Origin: Myxococcota bacterium
GTDB lineage: Bacteria; Myxococcota_A; Polyangia; Palsa-1104; JAEUJZ01
Reading direction: 5' to 3'
Assembly: GCA_025057315.1 (NCBI GenBank)
Contig: JANWXW010000105.1
Location: 62,001-126,000, forward strand
Length of the DNA: 64,000 nt
Shown piece after piece: positions 19,024 through 28,166 of this stretch (position 1 is the stretch's first letter; each line of letters begins with the position of its first letter). The position numbers and the translations under genes were made by a program. The notes under the pieces were generated by a model. It was not told the origin of the DNA, did no database searches, and worked only from the letters and a program-made list of their open reading frames with translations.

Positions 19024-19389
19024 CTAGGGAGCCGCGGCGCGACGGCGTCGCCGATCCTTCTGCTTGCGCCGTCGCGCACGTTGCTGGAGCCGCAGGCTGG
19101 TTTCCGGTGAGACGCGGACCTCGACCTCATGGGCAAGTTGGCGCAGGGCAAGGAAACGGTTCAGGGCGTGCTGCCGCTCCCGCGTGCACCGGATGATGAT
19201 CAGCTCCTTGTCGAGCCGGTAGCGCAGCAACACCCCGCTGTGCGTCTTGTTGATGTTCTGCCCGCCGGGACCACTGCCCCTGACCGCCTGCTCATCGACA
19301 GCTGCCAAGTCGATGTGCAGGCGGGCGAGCTGCTCCCGCAACTGCTCCCGTTTCTTCAGGGTGACTGGTGCTTCATCGGGAAAGCGCAT
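19024..19389 (-). CDS. GGQ-domain ribosome-rescue / release factor-like protein
   Basis: 121-residue protein of the RF-1 domain family without the stop-codon recognition domain. The catalytic motif GSGPGGQNINKTHSGV contains the GGQ that hydrolyses peptidyl-tRNA. The C-terminus is very basic (RARRRKQKDRRRRR), as needed in ArfB/YaeJ and ICT1 proteins to enter the empty mRNA channel of stalled ribosomes. The ATG at 19389 overlaps the preceding gene's stop by one base (TGATG), indicating translational coupling. It is last in the TonB receptor / lipase operon, an unusual place for a translation factor. Confidence 0.9.
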   Translation of the reverse strand: MRFPDEAPVTLKKREQLREQLARLHIDLAAVDEQAVRGSGPGGQNINKTHSGVLLRYRLDKELIIIRCTRERQHALNRFLALRQLAHEVEVRVSPETSLRLQQRARRRKQKDRRRRRAAAP

Positions 19390-20156
19390 CAGCTTCCCTT
19401 CTCCGTCCGCGTGCCATGGACCTCCCTGGCCAGCCTCTCGGCGATCCAGACCACAGCCAGGTTGTGATCCATGCCCGGGGGCAAGGCATGCAGCCGGGCG
19501 CCCGGGGGCAGAACGTCCAGCCGGCCCGGATCGTATCCCATGCGCGGCCGCATCAGCGGATCCGATGGCCAGGTGGTGGGATAAACCTCTAGCTGGACGC
19601 CGGGCGCCGGCGGAGGCCACCTCCGAAACACCCCGCTGATGCCGAGCGGGCTGGGGCTGCGCAGGGATCCTTCATACTCCACCAGTGAAAAGCGCGTGCC
19701 GGCAAATGGGGCCCCGACCGTCAACGCACGCACCCTCACCCCTTGCGGCACCTGGAGGCGCGAGGCAGCCAGGGCCAGCACCAAACCGCCCACGGAGTGA
19801 CCGATCAGGACCACCTCATGCGTCTGGGGCGGCCGGTGGCGCAGCAGGCGTTGCACCGCAGCACGCACGCGTTCTGCACCGCTGGCTAGACTGCCCCACG
19901 GATCCCACTCGGCAACGACAACGGCGGTGCGGGGCAGACGGCCCAGCAGGATCTGCACGCCGTTCCACTCCCACCCGTAGCCGAGAATCCCCGGCACCAG
20001 CACGTAGATCCGCTCGATGTCAGCCGGCAGCAGGAGCAGATGCTCGGGCGATACCTCGACGCAGCGCGGGCACACCTCGGCCAGCCGCGTCGGACACCCC
20101 GGGAGCGCCATGGCCAGCACGAGCAGCAGGGCCTGAAGGATGCGCGGGCAGTGCAT
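19389..20156 (-). CDS. Alpha/beta-hydrolase (lipase-like) lipoprotein
   Basis: 255-residue predicted lipoprotein. The signal peptide ends MALPGC with the lipidated Cys at about 21. The body is an alpha/beta hydrolase with the nucleophile elbow GHSVGG, the strand YVLVPGILGYGWEW before it and GMDHNLAV near the C-terminus as the likely catalytic His region. It probably hydrolyses an ester in the outer membrane or periplasm. The start overlaps the TonB-dependent receptor stop by one base (TGATG) and its stop overlaps the next start likewise. Substrate unknown. Confidence 0.87.
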   Translation of the reverse strand: MHCPRILQALLLVLAMALPGCPTRLAEVCPRCVEVSPEHLLLLPADIERIYVLVPGILGYGWEWNGVQILLGRLPRTAVVVAEWDPWGSLASGAERVRAAVQRLLRHRPPQTHEVVLIGHSVGGLVLALAASRLQVPQGVRVRALTVGAPFAGTRFSLVEYEGSLRSPSPLGISGVFRRWPPPAPGVQLEVYPTTWPSDPLMRPRMGYDPGRLDVLPPGARLHALPPGMDHNLAVVWIAERLAREVHGTRTEKGS

Positions 20157-22540
20157 CAGAACTCGGCCCTCACACCAAAGGAGGGCACAATGGGCAAACC
20201 GGTCAGGGCGGCGCCCTGGGTATAGTCGAAGCTATAGACCATTTGTTCCGGCGCGGGATTGTTGTAGAGGTTGCTCACATCTAAGTAGGCCTTGAGCTGC
20301 CAGGTCTTGAAGGTGAAGGTGCGGTCGATGCGTACGTCGAGCTGGTTCATTGCCTCCAGACGCTCGGTGTTGCGCTGCGCCGGGTCGACCCGCGGCTGAT
20401 ACAGGTCCGTGTCGCTATCGTAGATGCCCCCGCGGGCGCGAGTGAAGGGAAAGCCGCTGATGTAGCGGAACCGCACACCGACCTCGAACCGGTAGGGCAG
20501 GTAGATGTGTGCGGCCATGATGAGCACGTGGGTCTGGTCGAAGTCATACAGACGCCAGGCGCAGGTGTCGCAGTCGCGGCGCTCACTGCGCAGCAGCGAG
20601 TAGCTCACCCAGCCAAACAGATAGCGCGACAGGGCCTGGCGCACCAGCAGCGTGCCGCCGTAGATGCGGCCCGTCGCTGTGGAGGCCACTCGCTCGGGCC
20701 GTACTTCGTCGAGCCAGCGGGAAAACAGAGACGGGGCGGAGAAGTCCCACAGGTGCTTGTACAGCCCCGTCAGCTCCACGGTCAGCCCCTGCCATACTGC
20801 CTGCTCGACAGCCAGGCTCAGGTGGGCGGCCTGCTCCAGACGCAGCTGCGGGTTGCCAAAGCTGCCAAAATAGTCCTGCACGGGCGGGTCCTGGCCGTAC
20901 AGGCCGGCGCCCAGCTTGAGCGCTGTCAGCCTCCACAGCTGGAGGCGGACGCCCAGGCGCGGCTCGAGGCTCAGCCGCCGGAGCTGAGAGTAGCCATCGG
21001 CGCGCAGGCCTGGCACCAGGCGCAAACGCGGGTGCGGCTGCCAGGTCAGCTCCGCATATAGACCCAAGTTGGCGACGAAGCCGCGTTCGCTGGAGCGAAC
21101 CTGCTCTAGGCTCCCAGGCGGACGCACCAACTCACCTTCGCGCAGCGGCGCTGGCACTGCTGCATCGAGCAACACGTAGGCATTTTGGCTATCCATCCCG
21201 AAGAGAAGCTGCACCCCCTCGGAGACCCGGTAGCGCGCCTCGGCACGCAGGTCCATCCGCACCGCATGCAGTGTCAGCTGTACCCCCCGCCCCAGCGACA
21301 GGTGGGTGCCGTTGTATCCAGCAGCGTTTTGTAGCAGCAAACTCCACTGCCCCAGCCGGCGCTGGTAGCGGGCCTGCACGCGGTGAAACGCGATGTGCGT
21401 GGAGAAGACCCCGCTCACGCTGGGATCGACGTCCTGCGGCCGGGCAAACAGAAGCGCAATCTGGTCATCAGAGCCTACAGCCAGCACCCGAAGCTGACCA
21501 CCGCCCACGGGGTAGACCAGTTGCGCCTGATAGTCCCAGTAGACCGGTGCGCGAATGAAGCGCAGTCCCGGCGGATCGCCGGCGATGCGGGACACAAGGG
21601 CCAGGCCCCCATCGATGTAGCTACGTCGCACACCAAGCAGAAACGAGCCCCTCCCCAGGGGTCCCTCCAGCTCGGCAGCGGCATGGACCGGATTGATGTC
21701 GAGCGCGCCGTGGATGCGGTCCTGGCGGCCAGCGCGCAGGTCGAGGTCGATCGTGCCTGCTGTGGCGCGGCCGTAGCGCACCGAGAAATTGTGCGGTATG
21801 TACTCAATTTTATCGATGAACCCGGCCGGTACCACCGATGTAAACCCACCATAATGGTAAAGTTGCGGCACCTCGCCGGTAGCCAGGTAGGCGCGCGAAT
21901 CGGTGGGTCGCCCTCCTTCGATGATGAAGAGGCCGGTGTTGAAGGGAGCACGGGCTGCACCCGGCAGGTTCTCGATGGCACGCAGCGGGTCGCCCAGCGT
22001 GCCGGGGATTCGGGAAAGCTCCTCGGTGTCCAGCACCTGGCGTGCGATCTCTTGCTGGTTCATGTCCTCACCGCGCACCAGGGCGGCATAGCGTCGTGAG
22101 GGCGGCAGGACCGCCGGGGGGAGGTAGTAGCGGGCCGTGACGCGCTCGCGGGGGTGCAGGGTGAGGCTAGCTGTCATCGGACGCAACCCGTGGCCCGCTG
22201 GAGGATGCACGCGCACCCGGTAAACACCAGGGACAAGCTCGGCCACAGCAAAGCTGCCATTGCTTCCAGTGAGCGTGTGGACCTCGAGCCCTCCCGGGCC
22301 AGACAGCGCCACCTCGGCCCCTGGCACTGGGTCGCGGGTTCCCTCGGCGCGCACCTGACCTTCCAGATGGGCAGTCTCCCTCGGCGGTGGAGTCGATGGG
22401 GCCGGCGCCGTGGCTCTCCGAGACAGCGGTGGCATCCCATCTGGCGCATACACTGTTGTCAGCTCCATCCTGGCACTGCCCCAAGCCCCAGGCGGCTGAA
22501 GCGCAATCAAAAGGAGCGGCAGGCAGAGGCGACGGGACAT
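20156..22540 (-). CDS. TonB-dependent outer-membrane receptor with N-terminal carboxypeptidase-regulatory-like domain
   Basis: 794-residue outer-membrane protein. The signal peptide is at residues 1-22. A CarboxypepD_reg-like Ig domain (HLEGQVRAEGTRDPVPGAEV to about 130) is followed by a plug domain (FIIEGGRPTDSRAYLATGE, then IEYIPHNFSVRYGRATAGTI) and a 22-strand-type barrel. Internal beta repeats have alternating hydrophobic residues, and the C-terminus ends in aromatic-rich strands and GVRAEF. No clear TonB box was seen. It probably imports a large or scarce ligand, or acts in surface attachment. Coupled downstream genes (lipase lipoprotein, GGQ factor) share its transcript. Confidence 0.9.
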   Translation of the reverse strand: MSRRLCLPLLLIALQPPGAWGSARMELTTVYAPDGMPPLSRRATAPAPSTPPPRETAHLEGQVRAEGTRDPVPGAEVALSGPGGLEVHTLTGSNGSFAVAELVPGVYRVRVHPPAGHGLRPMTASLTLHPRERVTARYYLPPAVLPPSRRYAALVRGEDMNQQEIARQVLDTEELSRIPGTLGDPLRAIENLPGAARAPFNTGLFIIEGGRPTDSRAYLATGEVPQLYHYGGFTSVVPAGFIDKIEYIPHNFSVRYGRATAGTIDLDLRAGRQDRIHGALDINPVHAAAELEGPLGRGSFLLGVRRSYIDGGLALVSRIAGDPPGLRFIRAPVYWDYQAQLVYPVGGGQLRVLAVGSDDQIALLFARPQDVDPSVSGVFSTHIAFHRVQARYQRRLGQWSLLLQNAAGYNGTHLSLGRGVQLTLHAVRMDLRAEARYRVSEGVQLLFGMDSQNAYVLLDAAVPAPLREGELVRPPGSLEQVRSSERGFVANLGLYAELTWQPHPRLRLVPGLRADGYSQLRRLSLEPRLGVRLQLWRLTALKLGAGLYGQDPPVQDYFGSFGNPQLRLEQAAHLSLAVEQAVWQGLTVELTGLYKHLWDFSAPSLFSRWLDEVRPERVASTATGRIYGGTLLVRQALSRYLFGWVSYSLLRSERRDCDTCAWRLYDFDQTHVLIMAAHIYLPYRFEVGVRFRYISGFPFTRARGGIYDSDTDLYQPRVDPAQRNTERLEAMNQLDVRIDRTFTFKTWQLKAYLDVSNLYNNPAPEQMVYSFDYTQGAALTGLPIVPSFGVRAEF

Positions 22541-22622
22541 GCACAGAGCCAGGCCCCTCTATCATAGCCCCCCTTCCATCTCTTTGCTCGGCGGCTCGGC
22601 TGCTGTGCTAAAGACCGGAACC

Positions 22623-24287
22623 ATGACCAGCGTTACCTCCCTGCCCAGCGATGGAGGGGCTGCCAGGCAGGCCCCTCACGACCTTTTGCCGTTGCTGCCC
22701 GCCGAGGGGGATCGCCCCGAACGCATCTCTTGTCACGACCCAGCCACCTTGGAGCCTCTGGGTGAGGTACCTGTGTGTTCACCGGCTGAGGTGCGCGAAC
22801 GGGTCAGCCGGGCCCGAGCTGCTCAAAAGGCCTGGGCGCGGTCCTCCTTTCGGGAGCGGCGCCGGGTGCTGCGCACTCTGCTGGACCTGATCCTGTCCCG
22901 CAAGGACGAAATCTGCCGGATGGCGGCGCTCGATTCAGGCAAGACCTTGCTCGATGCCGCAATGGGGGAGCTGTTGCCAGTGTGCGAGAAGATTCGCTAC
23001 TTGCTGGCGCACGGCGAGCGCGACCTTCGCCCAGAGCCTCGATCTTCGGGAATTTTGATTCACAAAAAAGCCTGGGTTGAATGGCAGCCTCTGGGCGTCA
23101 TCGGCGTGCTGTGCCCATGGAACTTTCCCTTCCATAATGTGTTCTGCCCAGTGGTCCCGGCGCTGTTTGCGGGCAACGCCGTCATCGCCAAGACATCCGA
23201 GTGGACCAGCTATTCGGCTAGCTTCTTCCAGGCGCTGTTTGATGAGGCCCTGCGCTCGTGCGGCCAGCCGGTGGACCTGGTACAGATCATCTGCGGAGCC
23301 GGGGAGACCGGCGCGGCACTGGTGACCTCCGGAGTGGACAAGGTCTTCTTCACGGGCTCACCGGACAATGGCCGCAAGGTCATGGCAGCCGCGGCCCAGA
23401 CGCTCACGCCGGTGGTGCTGGAGCTTGGCGGCAAGGACCCGATGATCATCTGCGACGATGCCGACCTGGACCAAGCGGTGGCCTCGGCCATGGTGGGGGT
23501 GTTTACCGCCTGCGGGCAGATGTGCGTGGCGGCAGAGCGCATCTATGTCTTTGATGCCGTGTATGACGAGTTTGTGCGCCGGGTGGTGGCGCAGGTTTCC
23601 GCGCTGCGTCAGGGACCTCCCCTGCGCGGCGAGTACGACGTGGGCGCGCTGACCATGCCACGGCAGCTCGACATCGTGCAGCAGCTGGTCGACGATGCGG
23701 TACGTAAAGGTGCACGCGTCCTGTGCGGAGGGATGCGCCGTGATGATCTGGGTGGTCAGTACTTCGCGCCCACCGTCCTGGTGGATGTGGACCACAGCAT
23801 GGAGGTGGTGCGCCGCGAAACCTTCGGTCCGGTGATGGTCATCCTTCGTGTGCACAGCGACGAGGAGGCAATCCGCCTGGCCAACGACACGGCCTACGGG
23901 CTGGGCTCCAGCGTGTTCACCCGCAATCGCCAGCGGGCAGCTCGTTACGCCCGCGAGCTGTCCGCCGGGATGACGGTGATCAATGACTATGGCGTAGCCT
24001 ACTTGGCCAGCGCCTTGCCGTTTGGTGGGGTGCGTCTGTCCGGATTCGGGCGAATCAACGGACGCGAGGGGCTGCGGGCGTGCTGCAACGAGAAGGCGGT
24101 GGTGACTGACCGCTTGCCAATCCACCCGGTGTTCTCGATGTACCCTGCACGGCCCGCGACCCGACAGCTCATTCTGGACGCCACAGATCTCATCTACTCA
24201 TCTGGGCTGCGCGCCCGTGCTCGTGCTGCCTCCAGCCTTGTCCGCACGCTGCTGCACCTGGCCAGAGGCAGGCAGATGCCGTCCTGA
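22623..24287 (+). CDS. NAD(P)-dependent aldehyde dehydrogenase
   Basis: 554-residue ALDH superfamily enzyme oxidising an aldehyde to an acid. The catalytic set is complete: the oxyanion-hole Asn in CPWNFPFHN, general base Glu in VLELGGKDP, nucleophilic Cys in ACGQMCVAAER, and ETFGPVM with LPFGGVRLSGFGR near the C-terminus. A C-terminal extension of about 50 residues beyond the usual end is basic and Ala-rich, and may attach the protein to a membrane or partner, as in fatty-aldehyde dehydrogenases. The ATG at 22623 is preferred over 22539, which would add a Pro/Ser stretch without a ribosome-binding site. Divergent from the TonB receptor gene. Confidence 0.93.
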   Translation: MTSVTSLPSDGGAARQAPHDLLPLLPAEGDRPERISCHDPATLEPLGEVPVCSPAEVRERVSRARAAQKAWARSSFRERRRVLRTLLDLILSRKDEICRMAALDSGKTLLDAAMGELLPVCEKIRYLLAHGERDLRPEPRSSGILIHKKAWVEWQPLGVIGVLCPWNFPFHNVFCPVVPALFAGNAVIAKTSEWTSYSASFFQALFDEALRSCGQPVDLVQIICGAGETGAALVTSGVDKVFFTGSPDNGRKVMAAAAQTLTPVVLELGGKDPMIICDDADLDQAVASAMVGVFTACGQMCVAAERIYVFDAVYDEFVRRVVAQVSALRQGPPLRGEYDVGALTMPRQLDIVQQLVDDAVRKGARVLCGGMRRDDLGGQYFAPTVLVDVDHSMEVVRRETFGPVMVILRVHSDEEAIRLANDTAYGLGSSVFTRNRQRAARYARELSAGMTVINDYGVAYLASALPFGGVRLSGFGRINGREGLRACCNEKAVVTDRLPIHPVFSMYPARPATRQLILDATDLIYSSGLRARARAASSLVRTLLHLARGRQMPS

Positions 24288-24299
24288 GCAGCCCGTCGC

Positions 24300-25424
24300 T
24301 CAGGGCAGAGACAGCAGCGTCCGCACACGGTGATCGTTCCAACTGGTCACCACCACATCGTTGCGGCCATCTCCGTTCACATCCACAATGGCCACCGAGG
24401 TCGGCGTGCGGCCCGCCGCCAGATCGCGCCTGGCCGCAAACCCGCCGTCGCCCTGGCCTGTCAGTACCGTGACCGAATCGCTGTTGAGGTTGGCCACGGC
24501 CAGGTCGAGGTGTCCATCGCCATTTAGCTCCCCCACGGCCAGCGCATGTGGCGTCGTCCCGCTCTCGGCCTCCACGCCCGGCCGAAACCTGCCGCTGCCA
24601 TCTCCCAACAGAACGGTGACGCGGTTGTCGTCCCAGCGCGCCACCACCAGGTCGAGCGCTCCATCGCTGTTCAGGTCGCCAACGCCCAGAGCCCGTGGTC
24701 GGCCGGGCAGCGGATGGTCGGTGCGCGGCCGATACTGCCCGCTGCCCTGGGCATCGGCGAGCCATACGCTCACGCTCTCCCCATCGAAGTGGGCCACTAC
24801 CAGGTCGGGCCGGAGGTCACCATTGAGATCTTCGGCCACAACCGCCACGGGGCCCCTGGCGGTGCCATAGTCCTGGCTGCGGAAGGCGCCCGTGCCATCT
24901 CCCACAAGGACCGAGAGGGCATCGAGGGCCCGGTTGGTTGTGACCACGTCCAGCCTGCCATCGCCGTTTAGATCACGTACTGCGAGCGCTCCAGCCCCGC
25001 CGGGCAGTGGCACCCAAGGGGAGAAGGTGCCATCACCTCGTCCCCGAAGGATACTACCCTGTTGATTTGCTATTAGCAAATCAAGCACCCCATCCCCATC
25101 CACGTCTCCAAGCGCGATGGCAAAAGGCATGCGGCTGCTTCCCGCTGGCAAAGTTGCAACCGAAGTGAATGTGCCATCGCCGCCTCCTCGCAGGACTGTC
25201 ACCGTATCGAGGAAAGCATTGGCCACCACCAGGTCTGGATGTTCATCCCCATCGAGCCGCCCGAGCACGGCAGCATCCGGGTAGAGTCCGGCTGGTGAAT
25301 CGACGGCACGGAAGCCAGGCGTCCCCTCCGGGCCGGGGGGTAACAGTCGGCCGACGAGGTGCTCGACGCTGCAGCCGAGAAGCAACCCCGCGCACAGGAG
25401 CACCCGCTGCGGTATATGGGTCAC
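24300..25424 (-). CDS. FG-GAP/VCBS-repeat lipoprotein
   Basis: 374-residue predicted lipoprotein (lipobox LLLGC near residue 18) made almost entirely of seven FG-GAP-like blades. Each contains a calcium-type loop such as DVDGDGVLDLLIAN, DLNGDGRLDVVTTN, DLNSDGALDLVV, ELNGDGHLDLAVAN and DVNGDGRNDVVV. Together they predict a seven-bladed beta-propeller with bound calcium at the cell surface, usually for adhesion or protein binding. It starts 8 nt after the FecR/TPR gene, so it is the last gene of the sigma-factor operon and a likely target or sensor component. A 9-bp-stem hairpin repeat at 25062-25084 lies in the third repeat region. Confidence 0.88.
   Translation of the reverse strand: MTHIPQRVLLCAGLLLGCSVEHLVGRLLPPGPEGTPGFRAVDSPAGLYPDAAVLGRLDGDEHPDLVVANAFLDTVTVLRGGGDGTFTSVATLPAGSSRMPFAIALGDVDGDGVLDLLIANQQGSILRGRGDGTFSPWVPLPGGAGALAVRDLNGDGRLDVVTTNRALDALSVLVGDGTGAFRSQDYGTARGPVAVVAEDLNGDLRPDLVVAHFDGESVSVWLADAQGSGQYRPRTDHPLPGRPRALGVGDLNSDGALDLVVARWDDNRVTVLLGDGSGRFRPGVEAESGTTPHALAVGELNGDGHLDLAVANLNSDSVTVLTGQGDGGFAARRDLAAGRTPTSVAIVDVNGDGRNDVVVTSWNDHRVRTLLSLP
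25062..25084. repeat. TTTGC-N5-GCAAA hairpin, copy 4 (in FG-GAP gene)
   Basis: A 9-bp perfect stem TTGATTTGC / GCAAATCAA with loop TATTA, the longest copy. Encodes IANQQG in the propeller. Confidence 0.75.
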
Positions 25425-25432
25425 GTGGTCAC

Positions 25433-26680
25433 CTACTTCCCCAGCGCCTCCCGCGCCGCATCGGAGAAGCGGCCGCCAGGGAAGCGACGGAGGTAATCAA
25501 GCAGATCGGCGCGTGCTCCCTCGATGTCGCCGCGCTGACTCCGGCAGCTGGCACGGCCGTACCAGGCTCGCTCCTCGGCTGTAGCCGGTGGGCGTGCCTG
25601 CAGCACCGCCGTGAAATCGGAAATGGCATCGTCACAGCGCCCCTGCTCGGCGCGGAGCTCCCCGCGCAGCACGCGCAGTTCTGCGGTCCGCGACAGCTGC
25701 TCCATGGACAGCGATTCCAGCTCGGTCAGCGCGGCCCTGCGTCGGCCCAGCCGCAGCAGCGCCTCTATGCGCGCGGCTCGGGCTTCCTCAAGTAGTTCTC
25801 CATTGGCAAACTGCATTCGATGCTCATCGAGCAGCCGCAGGGCCTCCTCGGCCCGGCCATTTCTGAGTTCTTGCAGAGCCTGGCCTATAAGCCGTGTCTC
25901 GGCAGCCAGGCCGACCGCCGGCTCGGGGCTAGGCCCCTCCGCTGCGGGTTGGGCCGCGCTGCGACGCCGAGGATCGCGCGGGGCTGCCACGGCGGGCTGC
26001 AGGTCTGGTTTCGGATCGATGCGCCCAGCTGGGGCCAGGGGGGCCAAGGCCTGGCCGCCGTAAGCCGAGCCCTCCTCGACTTGCGTGGTGCTCCCGTCGT
26101 GCCACTCGATGATGGCAGTGCCCACGTAGGCCGCCACACGAACCCCCTGCCGCTCGGCCACGGCGATCTCGACCAGCGCGCCCGGTCGAACCGCCACCTG
26201 ACCCCCATCTAAGGCAACCCTGACGGGCGTCCCAGCCGCCCGCACGGTGAGGCGCCCATGGCGCAAATGAACAGGGATATCTTTTCTTATCGTTGCCTCC
26301 GCCGGGCCAGCCAACAGAAGATGAGCACCCCCCGGATCGGGGAGCCGAGCAGTGGCCCCCTCCGGCAGCGAAACCTCATCGCTCCCAGACGGATGCGCTC
26401 CTGAAGAAGGCGGCGGATCTGGCCGACGCCCGTGGGCTAGGAGCAGAAGCACCGCGACCGCCCCAGCCAGGGCTGGGGCCCACAACAGCCGTCCGGGCCA
26501 GGACGGACGGGCTGCGGCCTGTGCCAGGCGCGCCTCGATGCGTGCCAGCGCCTCGCGGCTCAGCGGTGCAGGGGGACGGAGCTGCCGCAGCAGCGCCGCG
26601 GCCCGGTCCTCCGGTCCGGTCCCACCGCGGGGACGCTCGCTCCAGCGAACCTCGATCGGATGCAGCTCATCGCGACTCAT
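25433..26680 (-). CDS. FecR-like anti-sigma factor with TPR region
   Basis: 415-residue membrane protein expected to hold the co-encoded ECF sigma factor. Residues 1-60 are a cytoplasmic tail. One membrane helix (LLWAPALAGAVAVLLLL) follows at about 60-80. A periplasmic FecR-like beta domain covers about 100-210 (TARLPDPGGAHLLLAGPAEATI, VRVALDGGQVAVRPGALVEIAV). A Pro-rich linker leads to a TPR-like helical region from about 255 to the end (AEEALRLLDEHRMQ, ADLLDYLRRFPGGRFSDAA). The start at 26680 is chosen because ATGA overlaps the sigma stop by 4 nt. Confidence 0.88.
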   Translation of the reverse strand: MSRDELHPIEVRWSERPRGGTGPEDRAAALLRQLRPPAPLSREALARIEARLAQAAARPSWPGRLLWAPALAGAVAVLLLLAHGRRPDPPPSSGAHPSGSDEVSLPEGATARLPDPGGAHLLLAGPAEATIRKDIPVHLRHGRLTVRAAGTPVRVALDGGQVAVRPGALVEIAVAERQGVRVAAYVGTAIIEWHDGSTTQVEEGSAYGGQALAPLAPAGRIDPKPDLQPAVAAPRDPRRRSAAQPAAEGPSPEPAVGLAAETRLIGQALQELRNGRAEEALRLLDEHRMQFANGELLEEARAARIEALLRLGRRRAALTELESLSMEQLSRTAELRVLRGELRAEQGRCDDAISDFTAVLQARPPATAEERAWYGRASCRSQRGDIEGARADLLDYLRRFPGGRFSDAAREALGK

Positions 26681-27291
26681 GGGTTTGCCTTCAGCTCGAT
26701 GCGCTCCAGCTCTTTGAGGAATTGCGCCCGGGCACGGTGCAACCACACCCAGATCGTGCTGACCCGCTGCCCCATCAACGCCGCCACCTCCTGGCCGGAC
26801 AGCCCCTCCATCTCAAAGAGCACGAACGCGGTGCGGTACTTTTCGCTCATGGCATCTAGGGCGCGATACACAGTCGCTTGGGCCTCCAGCCGCTCCAGGT
26901 CCTCCAGCGGGGAGGGCCGCTGGGAGGGAAGCTGCCGCGCTGCCTCGTCTCCCGCACCGCGCAGCAGGCGCCACAGACGGGCGCGTCGGCGGCGGTGCCG
27001 CACGACGTTGCGGGTGATGCGGAACAGCCAGGTGGTGACTTGCGCCTCCCCGCGGAATCCAGGGAGCAGACGCTGAGCGATAAGAAACACCTCCTGCACC
27101 ACGTCCTCTGGATCCAGCAAGGGCCCTCCCAGGCGGGCTGCCCACCGCGCCACCGTCTGCGCGTGGGCCCGGTAGATCGCGCCGAGTTCGGGTCGTTCGC
27201 TGCTCGCTAGGGCCTTGGGTTGGGTGGTCACGGAGGGGGCCACGGGTCCCTGTTTTGAATTTCTGTGACGCGGCGGCCCAGAACCTTTCAC
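26677..27291 (-). CDS. ECF-family RNA polymerase sigma factor
   Basis: 204-residue sigma factor with only regions 2 and 4. Region 2 spans about 38-110: YRAHAQTVARWAARLG, LDPEDVVQEVFLIAQRLLPG and the -10-reading RGEAQVTTWLFRITRNVVR. Region 4 spans about 140-195: ALDAMSEKYRTAFVLFEMEG followed by the helix-turn-helix LSGQEVAALMGQRVSTIWVWLHRAR. The 4-nt overlaps with both neighbouring genes put it in a tight operon with its presumed anti-sigma partner. Regulon unknown; an envelope signal is likely given the anti-sigma and the surrounding secreted proteins. Confidence 0.95.
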   Translation of the reverse strand: MKGSGPPRHRNSKQGPVAPSVTTQPKALASSERPELGAIYRAHAQTVARWAARLGGPLLDPEDVVQEVFLIAQRLLPGFRGEAQVTTWLFRITRNVVRHRRRRARLWRLLRGAGDEAARQLPSQRPSPLEDLERLEAQATVYRALDAMSEKYRTAFVLFEMEGLSGQEVAALMGQRVSTIWVWLHRARAQFLKELERIELKANP

Positions 27292-28166
27292 GGAAACCTA
27301 CCCACCCCGGCGCCCGCCAGCAGCATGACCTCGAAGCGGGGCAACGTGCTGGTGGACTCCAGCCCTGCCACCCTCAGCGCCTGCGGGAGCAGCCAGCCTG
27401 CAACCCCTCCCCCGACAAAGGGCGCAATCGGTCCAAGCCGGAGCCCGATGCGCGCGCCCCCGCCGAGCCCAAGGTCGCCGCCGACGCTGGTGAGGCTCTC
27501 GGTGTACCCCCTGCCCTGCGCCACCACCAACGCAACCAGCACCTCCCCATACACGCTGACCAGGAAGCGCCCCTTGGACAGGGCATAGCGGGGCCCAGCG
27601 GATGCCGCTAGGCGGGTCCAAGATACCCATCCGGGGCCGAGGGCCTCATCGCGTGGGCCAGCGCCCAGAAGCGCGATGCGGGCGCCCAGGCGTCTGCCCC
27701 TAGGCGCCACCGATGCCTCGAGGGTGCCGCCCGGGGCAGCCGCAGTCCCGGCGAAGGACACCCAGGCCGAACCAGCCACCTCCCACGGCCGAGGAGGGGG
27801 CGGGACGGGACGGCGCAGGGTCGGCGGGGCAGCCAAATCCAGCGATGGCAACTGAACCGCTGGTGCTGTCAGGGTCCAGCCGGCGGCAAGCACCACCGCC
27901 ACCGCCTCCGCCAGCTCGGCGCACGGGGAGGTTCCGGGCAGCTCCCGCTCCAGGAGCAGCGCCCCGGTCGCATCCTGCAGCTCCACGCGAAGGCGATCGC
28001 CACGACGCGTGATGCGGGCCTTGCGTCCCACCGTCGGGGCATTGGGCGGGAGCAACGACGCCAATCGCGCCTCGATGGAGCTGGCAGAGGGACAGGCGCC
28101 CGCATCGGATTCCACCACGGCGGCCATGGCCGCCGGCGTCAGCGTGCCCAGGAGCACCGCGACCAT
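27288..28166 (-). CDS. Secreted or outer-membrane beta protein, first gene of sigma operon
   Basis: 292-residue protein of unknown family. The N-terminus has a short signal peptide (MVAVLLGTLTPAAMA). Residues about 20-110 form a small alpha/beta domain, with two cysteines likely paired (ACPSASSIE and TSPCAELAEAV). After a Pro-rich linker the second half is strongly amphipathic beta with glycine-rich turns (GGTLEASVAPRGRRLGARIALLG, LGGGARIGLRLGPIAPFVGGG), typical of small outer-membrane barrels of Myxococcota. It overlaps the sigma gene by 4 nt, so it is co-expressed and may be the surface sensor or the controlled product. Confidence 0.8.
   Translation of the reverse strand: MVAVLLGTLTPAAMAAVVESDAGACPSASSIEARLASLLPPNAPTVGRKARITRRGDRLRVELQDATGALLLERELPGTSPCAELAEAVAVVLAAGWTLTAPAVQLPSLDLAAPPTLRRPVPPPPRPWEVAGSAWVSFAGTAAAPGGTLEASVAPRGRRLGARIALLGAGPRDEALGPGWVSWTRLAASAGPRYALSKGRFLVSVYGEVLVALVVAQGRGYTESLTSVGGDLGLGGGARIGLRLGPIAPFVGGGVAGWLLPQALRVAGLESTSTLPRFEVMLLAGAGVGRFP

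Noticed and set aside
23053..23067. TTTTG-N5-CAAAA hairpin in the aldehyde dehydrogenase gene
   Set aside because: Same geometry but different stem; kept out of the repeat family for lack of the GC core.
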